Assembly: GCF_910586915.1 (NCBI RefSeq)
Contig: NZ_CAJULN010000009.1
Span: 43,284-107,283 of the forward strand
Direction: 5' to 3'
DNA length: 64,000 nt
From: an uncultured Bacteroides sp.
GTDB taxonomy: Bacteria > Bacteroidota > Bacteroidia > Bacteroidales > Bacteroidaceae
A model generated the notes under the pieces. It saw only the letters and a program-made list of their open reading frames with translations. It did not search any database and was not told the origin of the DNA. Numbering within the stretch: position 1 is the first letter of the stretch; the number at the start of each line of letters is the position of its first letter. This document shows positions 17,853-27,060 of the stretch, in pieces. The translations under genes were made by a program, and so were the position numbers.

Positions 17853-19145
17853 TCAAGGAAAAATAATCCGAAATTTAGTCCATCCGTCGGAATATGTACG
17901 CAAGGAGAATGTACATCCGTGCCGCATCAGCACTTCACGGATAAAGATAAGTCCGATACCTTGTCCGTTGGGTTTGGTCGAAAAGAAAGGGCTGAATAAT
18001 TTAGCTTCCGTTTCTTTGTTGATACCGCCGCCATTGTCCAATACTTCAATGATAGCGGGCGAAAGAGTACGGAAGATGATTTCGCCATCCGTTCCAATGC
18101 TTTCGGCAGAGTTTTTAATGATATTCACAAGCACTTGTTCCAACAGAACGGCGTCCAACATCACTTCTTTCAGGTTTTCATCCATTTCCATACGGAGCTT
18201 GATACGGCGGTCGTTGCACATTCCCTCCATAAAACGTGTGCAGGTGAGCACAAGATCGTTCAGGCAAACGGGCGATAGTGTAGGTTCGGGTATTTTCACC
18301 ACATCGGCAAAGCGGGTGATAAACCGACTCATTGAAAAACAACGTTCGGTACAGATACGCATCACATCGCAGATGTCGCTCCGACCTTCTTCACAAGCAA
18401 GTGCCTGCTCCACGGTATCCAGTGTGGAAACGATGCCGGCAGTGGTGTTATTCACTTCATGCGCTATCATACGTATTACTTTTCCATAGGCTTTCTTTTC
18501 GGCTTTCATCACCTCGTCCGTCAGGCTTTCTATCAGAAAGAAAGGGTGCTGGAATCCACGGTCGATAAAAGAAGAGTGGACGCAACGATAGATATTGGAG
18601 TTGTTCAAGCGCACGGTTATTGTCTCTCCCTTCGGCACGCTTGCCAGTTCTGCCGCCAAAGGAGAGTCTATTTCTTTCAGAAACTTGCCCTTTACTTCGT
18701 CCTGGCGGACATCCAGCATTTTCAGTGCCATCGGGTTAAGTTGCGATAGATGTCCGTCGAGCGTAGTGATAATCACTCCCATTGGAGAGGCGTTAATCAG
18801 CAAATCAAGAAAGTGGTTCTGTTCGCGCAGGCGGAGACGTTCGTTCTTGAGTTGCTCCATCATACGGTTGAATACATTGACAAGGCGGTCGGCTTCGTAT
18901 TGCCCTACCGGACTGAGACGACTGCTGAAATCCTGTTCGCGCAACAAATCCATACCGTTTCCTATGGTATTGAGCGGCTTTAGAAGTTTCCGGTAGAAAA
19001 AGACAAGATAGACAAGGATAAAAAGTATCAATCCCTGCCCCATGTAGAAAAAGGTAGGATTCAGTTGGCTGGAAAGGAACAGCAAAAGGCCGCCCAATGA
19101 AAGCAACAAAAAGACAAGTATGTAAAAAAATCCTTTTATACGCAC
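17853..19145 (-). CDS. NtrB/NtrY-like sensor histidine kinase
   Basis: This kinase partners the sigma-54 response regulator upstream. Two adjacent membrane helices lie at the N-terminus (KGFFYILVFLLLSLGG and LILFILVYLVFFY). They are followed by a HAMP-like linker, a PAS-like domain (INASPMGVIITTLDGHL), the phosphorylation motif MIAHEVNN, and an ATPase domain with NIIKNSAESI, DNGGGI and GQGIGLIF. I favour the GTG at 19145, one base after the regulator's stop. A GTG at 19193 would overlap it by 47 bases. It closes the efflux operon, so the input is probably envelope stress or the exported compound; that is inference. Confidence 0.87.
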   Translation of the reverse strand: MRIKGFFYILVFLLLSLGGLLLFLSSQLNPTFFYMGQGLILFILVYLVFFYRKLLKPLNTIGNGMDLLREQDFSSRLSPVGQYEADRLVNVFNRMMEQLKNERLRLREQNHFLDLLINASPMGVIITTLDGHLSQLNPMALKMLDVRQDEVKGKFLKEIDSPLAAELASVPKGETITVRLNNSNIYRCVHSSFIDRGFQHPFFLIESLTDEVMKAEKKAYGKVIRMIAHEVNNTTAGIVSTLDTVEQALACEEGRSDICDVMRICTERCFSMSRFITRFADVVKIPEPTLSPVCLNDLVLTCTRFMEGMCNDRRIKLRMEMDENLKEVMLDAVLLEQVLVNIIKNSAESIGTDGEIIFRTLSPAIIEVLDNGGGINKETEAKLFSPFFSTKPNGQGIGLIFIREVLMRHGCTFSLRTYSDGWTKFRIIFP

Positions 19146-19146
19146 G

Positions 19147-20493
19147 TTATACGGTAATGTTATATTTTTCAAGACGGCGATAAAGCGCGGCACGGCTGAT
19201 GCCCAATGCGGTTGCCACCTGACTCAGATTTCCCCGACAGCGTTCGAGCGCTTGAAGGATGGTCTGCCGTTCCACCTCATCCAAAGTCATGCCTGCCAGC
19301 GATGTAGCGGTTCTTGCATCGTCGCGACGGATATACTGTGCATCGAAGTCGGACGCGTCAAGCATCGTTTTCCCACTTACCAAGATGGTGCGTTCTACGA
19401 GATTCTTCAGCTCACGAATGTTTCCGGGGAAAGGCAGACGGCTTAGAAACTGTAAGGACTCAGCAGTAAATTCTGTACGCGGCAATCCGTTCGCAGCAGC
19501 TTGGCAGTCGGCAAAATGACGTACCAGCAACGGAATGTCTTCGCGACGTTCGCGCAAAGAAGGCAATTGTACGGTTATCAGATTGATGCGGTAGAACAAA
19601 TCTTCGCGGAAAGTACGCTCGTTTACCATCTGGCGCAAATCGGCATTCGTTGCAGAGACTACGCGAATGTCCGTTTTGCGGGGACGACTGTCGCCAAGCA
19701 CTTCAAACGTCTGGTCTTGCAACACACGTAGCAGTTTCACTTGGCAGGAAGGGTCGAGGTCACCGATTTCATCTAAAAAGATAGTCCCTTTGTCTGCCAT
19801 TTCAAAACGGCCTATGCGGTCGGAAGAGGCATCGGTAAAAGCCCCTTTCTTATGGCCAAACATTTCGCTCTCGAACAGGCTTTGGGAAATTCCACCTAAA
19901 TTGACTTTGACAAACGGATGCTTTGCACGCCGGCTGTTCATATGAATAGCTTCGGCTATCAACTCCTTGCCTGTGCCGCTTTCGCCTGTAATCAGCACGG
20001 ATGCATTGGTCTTTGCTATGCGGGCGACGGTATTCAGCACATCCGTCAGTGCTCGGCTGCGACCGATGATGTGAGTGCGGTCGAAAGCAGTGCTTTGTTC
20101 CTGTATTGCAGTACTTTCGGGAGCAGCAGAAAGCTGCAAAACGGTTTCGATACGCTGCAACAGGGCGGCATTGTTCCACGGTTTAGTAATAAAATCGAAA
20201 GCTCCCGCCTGCATTCCCTGTACAGCAAGCCGGATACTTCCCCAGGCAGTCATCAATATCACCGGAGTTTCGGGGCGGAATATCTTCACTTGCCTAAGCA
20301 GCGTCAACCCCTCTTCGCCCGTAGTGGAAAGGGTGAAGTTCATATCCATCAATATCAAATCGGGAGCTTCGGCACGCACTGCATCCATTGCTTCCCGAGG
20401 ACCGGGAACTGCCTGCACCTCATATCCCGCCCGCTTGAGCATAAAGCTAAGCGATGAGCGCACAATACTATCGTCGTCAATTATCAGAATCAT
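19147..20493 (-). CDS. Sigma-54-dependent NtrC-family response regulator
   Basis: A 448-residue enhancer-binding protein with three intact parts. The receiver has the IDDD acidic pocket, phospho-acceptor in LILMDMN (Asp about 51) and KPW. The AAA+ domain has Walker A GESGTGKE (about 169-176), Walker B GTIFLDEIGDLD and the RLPFPGNIRELKN sensor region. A Fis-type helix-turn-helix ends it (GNLSQVATALGISRAALYRRLEKY). The sigma-54 contact loop reads GAFTDA instead of the usual GAFTGA. The gene lies after the efflux genes and before the kinase, so it probably controls the same operon. A matching -24/-12-like site is at 26948-26964. Confidence 0.93.
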   Translation of the reverse strand: MILIIDDDSIVRSSLSFMLKRAGYEVQAVPGPREAMDAVRAEAPDLILMDMNFTLSTTGEEGLTLLRQVKIFRPETPVILMTAWGSIRLAVQGMQAGAFDFITKPWNNAALLQRIETVLQLSAAPESTAIQEQSTAFDRTHIIGRSRALTDVLNTVARIAKTNASVLITGESGTGKELIAEAIHMNSRRAKHPFVKVNLGGISQSLFESEMFGHKKGAFTDASSDRIGRFEMADKGTIFLDEIGDLDPSCQVKLLRVLQDQTFEVLGDSRPRKTDIRVVSATNADLRQMVNERTFREDLFYRINLITVQLPSLRERREDIPLLVRHFADCQAAANGLPRTEFTAESLQFLSRLPFPGNIRELKNLVERTILVSGKTMLDASDFDAQYIRRDDARTATSLAGMTLDEVERQTILQALERCRGNLSQVATALGISRAALYRRLEKYNITV

Positions 20494-20541
20494 GTTGCAA
20501 AACTACAAAAAATAACAACTCTCTCTTCTTCGTTCTTCACT

Positions 20542-22041
20542 TTATTGATGTATAATCTCATCAAAATCAGCTTCCAACTCCGTATTGGTACGAAAATCCC
20601 AAAGCGTAAGGCTGCGAATCTGATAAAAGTAATACCAATAATAATATAGTTCGGAAATATGCTTCTGCCTTGCCGCATCTTTCGAATTTTGTGCATCGTT
20701 GAGGTCGAGTGTATTAATCTTACCTATCAGAAAGGTCTCAATGCTGGTTTTATAGCGTTGCTGGGCAATAAGGTCGGCTTCTTTGGCGATTGCCAACTGT
20801 TGTGCCTGATTGTTGAAATGCTCCACCAACAAAAAGATGTCCTGATTGAAATTCATCTGTTCCTGGCGGATTCTTGAAAGCACCACATCGCGGTTGCTCT
20901 TGGCTACGCGCACCTTGCCCCGCCGTTTGCCCCAGTCCAAAATAGGTATTTTAACACCCACCTGCACAATCTGGTTGTCTTGGAGATTCTCGTAAACGGT
21001 AGGGAAGTTACGGTTTTCTCCGGTATATCCCACGCTGGCAAAAAGGTCGATGCTGCGCAACTTGCCCCGCGCGGCAGCTACTTCATAATCAGCTTCCAAC
21101 TGCCGGCGGCGGATATTCTGTGCAAATGAGTTGCGTTCGAGCGCTTTGCTCAGTACCTTATTATATTCCATCCCTCCGATGTCTACGGATTCGGGAATGA
21201 CGGGGCGTAGCATTTCTTCCTCCCCCATCCCCAAGAAGGAGCGAAGTTGGAACATCTTGGCGTTAAGACCGCTCTCGGCTTCGGTCACGGCGGCTTTTGC
21301 ATTCAAGGCAGAGAGTTTGAGTTGCAGAAGTTCGTTTTCGGAAATCTGTCCCATCTTCCGTTTGGCAAGTGCCACTTCGTAGAGATGGTCGGCGTTCTTG
21401 CGGTTCTGCCGGGCAGTGCTCAGATTCTCACGTGCCAGCAGCAAATTGAAGTAATAAGTGATGGTTCGCATCGTCACTCCTTCGGTAGCGGTAATAAAGG
21501 CTGCCTTTGCTTCGGCATAGCGCACCGGCTCAATACGTCTGTTCCACTTGATGTTGTTTACGCCAAAAATAGGTTGAACAAGTTTCAAGGTCACCGGCAC
21601 GGACATAAACTGGCGACGACCGCCGGAACCGAGTTGTTTCAAATAGTCGAGCGAAGAGGTCAGAGAGAGTTTTCCTCCGGTCAGCCAAATGTTTTGGTCG
21701 ATGGAAAGCTCTCCTGAAAGCCCCAACGCGCTGTTGCGGACAAAACTGTAGGAACCGTCAGCATTCTGATAAGAGCTGTACGACTTGTTGTAATTGGGCA
21801 ATGTACCGGAAAGATTGACTTCGGGCAACAGGTCGGCACGGAAAGTACGATATTCCCAATAAGCAGTTTTCAATTCGTTCAAGGCAACCGCCGCATCGAC
21901 CGATTGCAAACGTGCCAGCGTAATGGCTTCACTGAGGGTTATCTCCCTTTCTTTCCGTGTCTCTTCCGTTTGTGCCGGCAGTGCCGACGGAAGAGAGGAG
22001 ATGGCTACGGTAAGGATTAACAATATCTTTTTCATGCTCAT
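20542..22041 (-). CDS. TolC-family outer-membrane channel protein
   Basis: This is a 499-residue outer-membrane efflux protein. A signal peptide (MKKILLILTVAISSLPSALPAQ) precedes two repeated coiled-coil/beta segments with family motifs, e.g. ITLSEAITLARLQSVDAAVALNELKTAYWEYR and IPILDWGKRRGKVRVAKSNRD. The start is ATG 22041 or 22035. It follows the two permeases and the adaptor and ATPase, so the operon encodes a complete cell-envelope-spanning pump. Confidence 0.9.
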   Translation of the reverse strand: MSMKKILLILTVAISSLPSALPAQTEETRKEREITLSEAITLARLQSVDAAVALNELKTAYWEYRTFRADLLPEVNLSGTLPNYNKSYSSYQNADGSYSFVRNSALGLSGELSIDQNIWLTGGKLSLTSSLDYLKQLGSGGRRQFMSVPVTLKLVQPIFGVNNIKWNRRIEPVRYAEAKAAFITATEGVTMRTITYYFNLLLARENLSTARQNRKNADHLYEVALAKRKMGQISENELLQLKLSALNAKAAVTEAESGLNAKMFQLRSFLGMGEEEMLRPVIPESVDIGGMEYNKVLSKALERNSFAQNIRRRQLEADYEVAAARGKLRSIDLFASVGYTGENRNFPTVYENLQDNQIVQVGVKIPILDWGKRRGKVRVAKSNRDVVLSRIRQEQMNFNQDIFLLVEHFNNQAQQLAIAKEADLIAQQRYKTSIETFLIGKINTLDLNDAQNSKDAARQKHISELYYYWYYFYQIRSLTLWDFRTNTELEADFDEIIHQ

Positions 22042-22076
22042 TCTACATTTATTTGGTACATATATGGAATTTGTAT

Positions 22077-23372
22077 TTATTCATCGTGCAAGGCTTCGGC
22101 AGGAAGAGTACGGCTTATTCTGTAAGCAGGAATAAAAACTCCAAGCAAGACAACGGCGAGAATGACAACATAGACAATGAAGGAGACGGCTATATAATGT
22201 AGCCAGAAATTATTAATCCAAAGCGAAGGAACTAAAGAACCACGTTCATACCAGTTTCCTACCGACAGCCCGTATTGCAAATAAATCAGACAGCCGACCA
22301 ACCAGGCAAACGAAGCCAATAAAGCAGCTTCACCCATCAACAGCCTACGTATGTTGCCGGGCGTTGCCCCATAGCTCAGCATGATTCCCACTTCCCCGCG
22401 GCGGCTATTGGTCTGAAGCCAAAAGGCACCGGTAACCCCTAACGCCAAATTGATAAGGAAGAAAAGAGCCAATATCAGATTCATCCGATATTTATTGGTG
22501 ACACCCGAACGGTATTCCAGCATTTCCAACTGTTGCCGGTAATTAGAAACGTTACGGACATACAGATTGCCGGCTTTCAGATGACTGCTTGCCCATGTAC
22601 GAAAATCATGCAGGAACAGTTGTTCGGAAACATCGGGACGCAGGCGAATCAGAAAATAACCGTCGCGCAATACATCTTCCGAACAAATGGATAGTTGCGG
22701 CTCGAAAAACGAATACATCCCCTGTTCGTAAGTGCGGAAACGTACTTTCCCTACCACCCCCTTTATCGGGCAGACGGTGGTATCCTCCGCATTGAAGTAG
22801 TTTTGATACAACCGCTTTCCGGTCAGCCTGCCCATCTTCGGCAACTCGTGTAAAAGGTCGGCAGACACTACAAGGTCATTGTTCTGATAGTCGGCTTCGT
22901 CCAACTCCTTCAATGTCTTTCCTTCATACGCCTTGAAACCAAATGTCTCAAAAAATCCGGTATGGGGTATAAAATAAGAGAGAGAGGCATTCAAAGAGAG
23001 TGTGTCGTACTTATAAGTATTGGAACAGCTTCCACCCGAACCCGGAAAGGCAAAAGTAACGAGCGGCGCCGCACTCCGCACACCTGGGTAATCACGCAAT
23101 TTGTGCAGCATACGAAACATATTTTCCATTGTATGAAGAGAGTCCGACTCCTCTTCGCTATAACCGGGATCGGAGGAGGGCAAACTGCCGATAGAGGCAA
23201 TCAGCAATCCGTCGGGGTCGTATCCTAAAGGCAACGCCCGGTTGTAACTTAATACAAAGAGAGGATCGGTGATGTACCAAGTCAAGACGGTAACCAATAT
23301 CAGTTCGGCAAGCAACCATGCATTCCGCACTCTCCGCGCCCAAAGATTTTTTCGTATAAGTTTCAGCATCAT
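22077..23372 (-). CDS. ABC transporter permease, MacB/FtsX type (second)
   Basis: This 431-residue permease has one N-terminal helix, a large periplasmic MacB-like domain (about residues 45-280), and three C-terminal helices in the FtsX domain with NSRRGEVGIMLSYGATPGNIRRLLMGEAAL. That motif is the ATPase-coupling region. It follows permease 1 by 19 bases. The two permeases differ in sequence, so the pump is probably a heterodimer. Such transporters do mechanotransmission or export of peptides, lipids or toxins; the cargo here is unknown. Confidence 0.9.
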   Translation of the reverse strand: MMLKLIRKNLWARRVRNAWLLAELILVTVLTWYITDPLFVLSYNRALPLGYDPDGLLIASIGSLPSSDPGYSEEESDSLHTMENMFRMLHKLRDYPGVRSAAPLVTFAFPGSGGSCSNTYKYDTLSLNASLSYFIPHTGFFETFGFKAYEGKTLKELDEADYQNNDLVVSADLLHELPKMGRLTGKRLYQNYFNAEDTTVCPIKGVVGKVRFRTYEQGMYSFFEPQLSICSEDVLRDGYFLIRLRPDVSEQLFLHDFRTWASSHLKAGNLYVRNVSNYRQQLEMLEYRSGVTNKYRMNLILALFFLINLALGVTGAFWLQTNSRRGEVGIMLSYGATPGNIRRLLMGEAALLASFAWLVGCLIYLQYGLSVGNWYERGSLVPSLWINNFWLHYIAVSFIVYVVILAVVLLGVFIPAYRISRTLPAEALHDE

Positions 23373-23391
23373 AATCTAAATTTTTACATAC

Positions 23392-24687
23392 TTATTTCTG
23401 TTCATTCAGCGATTCAACAATCGGATGGTTTAAGGCATTCCATGCAGGTATCAGTGCTGATATCAAATTCAGCAACAGGCAGAACAAGGCCGCCACTGCA
23501 AAGACCGTCGGAGCAAACAACATATCTACTCCCATTCCCAAATCCGCTCCTTCGGGTGGAATGAGGGGAAATGGTTCAAACAGGCTGAATATCGTATGTC
23601 CAGCCCAAGTCAGTACAATCCAAGCTATTATCAGCCCGAAAGCTGTCCCCAAGCCGGTAAGCAGCAGATTCTCGCCGATAATCTGCACCAGCAACCGGCT
23701 GCGGGAAGCTCCGAAGGCCTTGCATACTCCCAGGTCGGGCAACTGGCGTTGCACGCGGGCGGAAATCATACCACCCAAATTGAAAGCCGGAACGAATAGC
23801 AAGACCATGAAGACACCGACAAACGTCCATATGACCTTGCCCCAATCGATACTGGTATCTCTTTCATACCGAAACACTCTCTGCCAATAAGGTTCGGGCT
23901 GTTCCGTCAAATCCAACTTCCAGCCCTCACCCGTATCCGATGCATTGAATTTGCGGACAAGTTCCTGCACTTCGTCTCGCACATCGGCCGTGCTTGCCGA
24001 CTCTTTCAGCAACAGATAAACACTATAATGTCCCAGGGCCCAGTGCATCCCTGCCTTATCATATCCGTCGCGGCAACTGTAAGGAAGATATACCTGCGCA
24101 TAGGAGTCGGGCGTAAGAAAACTGCCGCTCCTTACCACTCCCGCCACTTTCACATCGGTATAGTCCAACAAGAAGGTTCGGCCTACCACCCCTTTGGCTG
24201 TCCCGAAAAGTTGTTGCGCATAAGTGTCGGTCAGTACTACATTGGGGAGGCCACTGCGGCGATCGGCTTCGGTAAACGGTTTTCCTTCGAGAAAGACCAA
24301 AGGAAAGACACGGAAAAAATGTTCGTCCGTATATCTTGCATACGTGGGCAGTTCTTCCTTGCCGTTTGTCACCCGTGCATAGCGCGTGCCGCTTACGCCC
24401 GTACACGCCTCCACACTCTTCAATGAATAAAACCATTCTTTCAACATTGCATAACTAACGCCGGAAGAATGCAACATATCTTCCTGTCTCATTTTCACGG
24501 ACTTCACCACTAAGGTACGCATCCTGTTCGTCTCCGGATAAACAGGTGCCAAGCGTACATAATAGACAATGGCGATAATCATTGTCATGACGATGGAAGT
24601 CCCTGTTCCTACAATATAAAGCGTGCTGAAAAGCGGATGCTGTTTCAACAGATTCCACGCTTGTTTCCAATATACTCTGATAGTCAT
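23392..24687 (-). CDS. ABC transporter permease, MacB/FtsX type (first)
   Basis: This 431-residue permease has the same layout as its neighbour: one N-terminal helix, a periplasmic domain with the SGTRYARVTNG and LPNVVLTDTYAQQLFG segments, and three C-terminal helices with the coupling motif RVQRQLPDLGVCKAFGASRSRLLVQIIGENL. It is separated from the ATPase gene by 276 bases holding repeat copy B, an unusually large gap inside an operon. Equal length to its partner supports an old gene duplication. Confidence 0.9.
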   Translation of the reverse strand: MTIRVYWKQAWNLLKQHPLFSTLYIVGTGTSIVMTMIIAIVYYVRLAPVYPETNRMRTLVVKSVKMRQEDMLHSSGVSYAMLKEWFYSLKSVEACTGVSGTRYARVTNGKEELPTYARYTDEHFFRVFPLVFLEGKPFTEADRRSGLPNVVLTDTYAQQLFGTAKGVVGRTFLLDYTDVKVAGVVRSGSFLTPDSYAQVYLPYSCRDGYDKAGMHWALGHYSVYLLLKESASTADVRDEVQELVRKFNASDTGEGWKLDLTEQPEPYWQRVFRYERDTSIDWGKVIWTFVGVFMVLLFVPAFNLGGMISARVQRQLPDLGVCKAFGASRSRLLVQIIGENLLLTGLGTAFGLIIAWIVLTWAGHTIFSLFEPFPLIPPEGADLGMGVDMLFAPTVFAVAALFCLLLNLISALIPAWNALNHPIVESLNEQK

Positions 24688-24782
24688 TGCTTTACTTTAT
24701 TTGTTTTTAAATGATTATCCGTTATCTTTCTCCATCCGCCACACGCCGTTTTTTTAATACTAATAATCAAGCAGTTACAGCG

Positions 24783-24892
24783 CATATATGCGCTAAGTAC
24801 AGGAGATATAGATGCTGGAGATAGGATATATAGATGCTGCAAGTAGGACATATATCCCGTAGAAATGGGATATATATGTGCTGCGATTCGGT
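24783..24892 (+). repeat. Dispersed five-unit 22-bp repeat element, copy B
   Basis: Five tandem 22-bp units run 24783-24804, 24805-24826, 24827-24848, 24849-24870 and 24871-24892. The 5' flank GTTACAGC and the 3' flank ATGGCCGATAATCAT match copies A and C. The first unit sits in a perfect 16-bp palindrome AGCGCATATATGCGCT (24779-24794). The element lies inside the efflux operon, between the ATPase and first permease, and points against its transcription. Confidence 0.9.
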
Positions 24893-24963
24893 GATACATC
24901 AGGCAAAAATGGCCGATAATCATCGCTTGCTATCATTATCTTTAAAATGGAGAATACCTGTGT

Positions 24964-25629
24964 TCATTGCACTTGCCGTCCGTCAAAGAAACGGATGGTA
25001 CGTGAGGTCTGCTTCGCCTGTTCTTCGTTGTGGGTCACCATTACGATGGTACGCCCGTCTTCTTTGTTCAAGCGGTGAAGAAGTTCCATTACTTCGGCTC
25101 CCATCCTCGAGTCCAAGTTGCCCGTCGGTTCATCGGCAAGGATTATTTCCGGATTGCCGATAACGGCACGGGCGACAGCTACGCGCTGGCATTGACCGCC
25201 TGAAAGCTGTGCCGGAAAGTGGTTCATCCGGTGGCTCAGCCCCACCTTCTCAAGCACTTCGCGAGCCAGCCGCCGGCGTTCGCTGCCGCTGCAACGACGA
25301 TAAAGCAGAGGTAACTCTACGTTGTCAATCACATTGAGCGAGTTTATCAGGTGAAAAGACTGAAAGACAAAGCCGAGTGTCTTGTTGCGAAACGCTGCCA
25401 GTTCTTTGTCTTTCATCCCTTCCGTACAGGTTCCGTTTATGGTGATTGTGCCCGTTGTAGGTTTGTCGAGCAGCCCCATCATGTTCAGCAAAGTAGATTT
25501 TCCGCATCCCGAAGGCCCCATCACACTCAAGAATTCGCCGCGCCTTACTATCAGATTCACATTCTCCAACGCTACAGTTTCAATCTCGTCTGTACGGTAA
25601 ATTTTGGAAAGAGAGGTTAATGTTATCAT
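24964..25629 (-). CDS. ABC transporter ATP-binding protein, LolD/MacB type
   Basis: A complete 221-residue ATPase. It has Walker A GPSGCGKST (about residues 37-45), Q-loop VFQSFHLI, signature LSGGQCQR (about 140-147), Walker B IILADEPTGNLD and the switch His in VTHN. The short MacB/LolD-type length fits the two MacB-like permeases downstream. It starts 18 bases after the adaptor stop. Confidence 0.94.
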   Translation of the reverse strand: MITLTSLSKIYRTDEIETVALENVNLIVRRGEFLSVMGPSGCGKSTLLNMMGLLDKPTTGTITINGTCTEGMKDKELAAFRNKTLGFVFQSFHLINSLNVIDNVELPLLYRRCSGSERRRLAREVLEKVGLSHRMNHFPAQLSGGQCQRVAVARAVIGNPEIILADEPTGNLDSRMGAEVMELLHRLNKEDGRTIVMVTHNEEQAKQTSRTIRFFDGRQVQ

Positions 25630-25647
25630 AATTTGTTCGTATTTGGT

Positions 25648-26895
25648 CTATTTCAATTTCAGTTTGCCTTTATTCCGATAAGTACTCATATCGCTCACCA
25701 CCACCCGGTCGCCCGGTTTCAGTCCGCTCACCACTTCTATGTAATCAAAGTTCGAATCGCCCAACTGTACTTTGCGCTTCACCAGTTCGCTCTCCGAATC
25801 GCAGACAAACAGTTCGTATTCGCCACGACCCACATAGAAAGAGCCGTTGGCAATGCGCATCACGTCCTCTTTTACGGCGTTCATCACGTAGACGTCCGTC
25901 TTCAATCCCGACCGCAGCCGGTGGTGGTTGTCCTCTTTCAACTGTATGCCGAACGAGATAACGCCATTCTTTGAAAGCGGCGTCACACTGCTGATGGTTC
26001 CTTCTAACTTATCGCCGCCCATCTTCACCAACGCCCTTCCGCCTGCCGACACACGGTCGCCATAGGTATCGGCAATCTCGCCCTCCACCTTGAAGTGGCT
26101 CAGGTCGGAGATAACCGCCACCTGTTCGCCTTGCGAAATCTGTGCGCCAATCTGATTATTAATATAGGTAAGGATAGCCTTGCGGGGAGAGCGGATTTGC
26201 GCATCTTCAAACGTACGCTTCATCTCGGCAAGACTCTTGCGGAAGATGTTGAAGTCGAGTTCCTGCACTTTCAGTTCGGCAGCCGCCACTTCCTGTTCGT
26301 TTTTATATCGCTGGCAGAGTTGTTCGTATTCCAACCGTGCCACATCATAGCTCAGTTCTGCCTGGCGCACTTTATCCGTTGTGCCTGCCCCGAGACTGTC
26401 AAGATAATGTTCGTTGCGCAGTTCCACTTTCATCCGGTCGAGCTTCATGGCAGATACTTTTATCTGCATCGCCATATCAGAAAGTTTGGTCTGGCTGTTG
26501 ACGCGGAGCTGGTCGAGCTTATAGCGGCGCATCTGCTCTTCGTCCAGCAGTTTCCGATATTGCGTCTCCGTACTTTGGAGGTCGAGCTTGAGGATGGGTG
26601 TGCCTACGCCTACACTGTCGCCTCCTTTTTTGTAGATTTCAAGGATGCGCGAGTGGATGGGCGAATTGATGATTTCTTCGAAAGCGGGAACCACTCTTCC
26701 CGATGCGCCGATGCTGACTTCAATCACTCCTTTGTCTACCGTGGAGAGCACAAGGTCTTTTTCGGCCACTCCTGTCCGCGTCAGGGAGATAAGCACGCCG
26801 ACAACTACGACTACCGCCACTCCCACAAGAGAGTAACGAATGATTTTCATGTTACGCTCTTTCTGACGAACTTGCTTGGGTATTTCTCTATCCAT
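25648..26895 (-). CDS. Periplasmic adaptor (HlyD/MacA family)
   Basis: A 415-residue membrane-fusion protein. It has a short cytoplasmic tail, one helix (YSLVGVAVVVVVGVLISL), a barrel-sandwich/lipoyl motif (EIINSPIHSRILEIYKKGGDSVGVGTPILKLD), a coiled-coil hairpin of about 120 residues, and a C-terminal beta-barrel and membrane-proximal domain ending VSGLKPGDRVVVSD. It is the first gene of the operon and would connect the ABC permeases to the TolC-like channel. Start is the ATG at 26895. A sigma-54-like promoter lies about 50 bases upstream. Confidence 0.92.
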   Translation of the reverse strand: MDREIPKQVRQKERNMKIIRYSLVGVAVVVVVGVLISLTRTGVAEKDLVLSTVDKGVIEVSIGASGRVVPAFEEIINSPIHSRILEIYKKGGDSVGVGTPILKLDLQSTETQYRKLLDEEQMRRYKLDQLRVNSQTKLSDMAMQIKVSAMKLDRMKVELRNEHYLDSLGAGTTDKVRQAELSYDVARLEYEQLCQRYKNEQEVAAAELKVQELDFNIFRKSLAEMKRTFEDAQIRSPRKAILTYINNQIGAQISQGEQVAVISDLSHFKVEGEIADTYGDRVSAGGRALVKMGGDKLEGTISSVTPLSKNGVISFGIQLKEDNHHRLRSGLKTDVYVMNAVKEDVMRIANGSFYVGRGEYELFVCDSESELVKRKVQLGDSNFDYIEVVSGLKPGDRVVVSDMSTYRNKGKLKLK

Positions 26896-26947
26896 ATACG
26901 ATTGCTTCTAATTTTATCATACAAGTAGTTTATTCGGGAAACATTCA

Positions 26948-26964
26948 TACCAAATCCGTGCCAA
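26948..26964 (-). promoter_or_regulatory. Candidate sigma-54 promoter of the efflux operon
   Basis: Minus-strand TTGGCACGGATTTGGTA matches the -24 half (TTGGCACG) exactly. The -12 half is weaker: TGGTA where TTGCA/T is usual. Half-site spacing is correct. It lies 53 bases before the adaptor ATG, and the operon itself encodes an NtrC-type activator, which makes the site more credible. No good TAnnTTTG box is seen here. Confidence 0.5.
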
Positions 26965-27060
26965 AAGCATAAACAACTGAAAACAAGGGAACAAAGAAAA
27001 AGAAAGGGTGTCCGATATCGGACACCCTGTACGAATTTGTCATCTACCCGCCGCAACAGC

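Noticed and set aside
24684..24923. Coding frames through the repeat element, e.g. 79 residues on the minus strand
   Set aside because: A 22-bp unit is out of step with codons, and frames, starts and ends differ among the three copies, so no conserved peptide is made.
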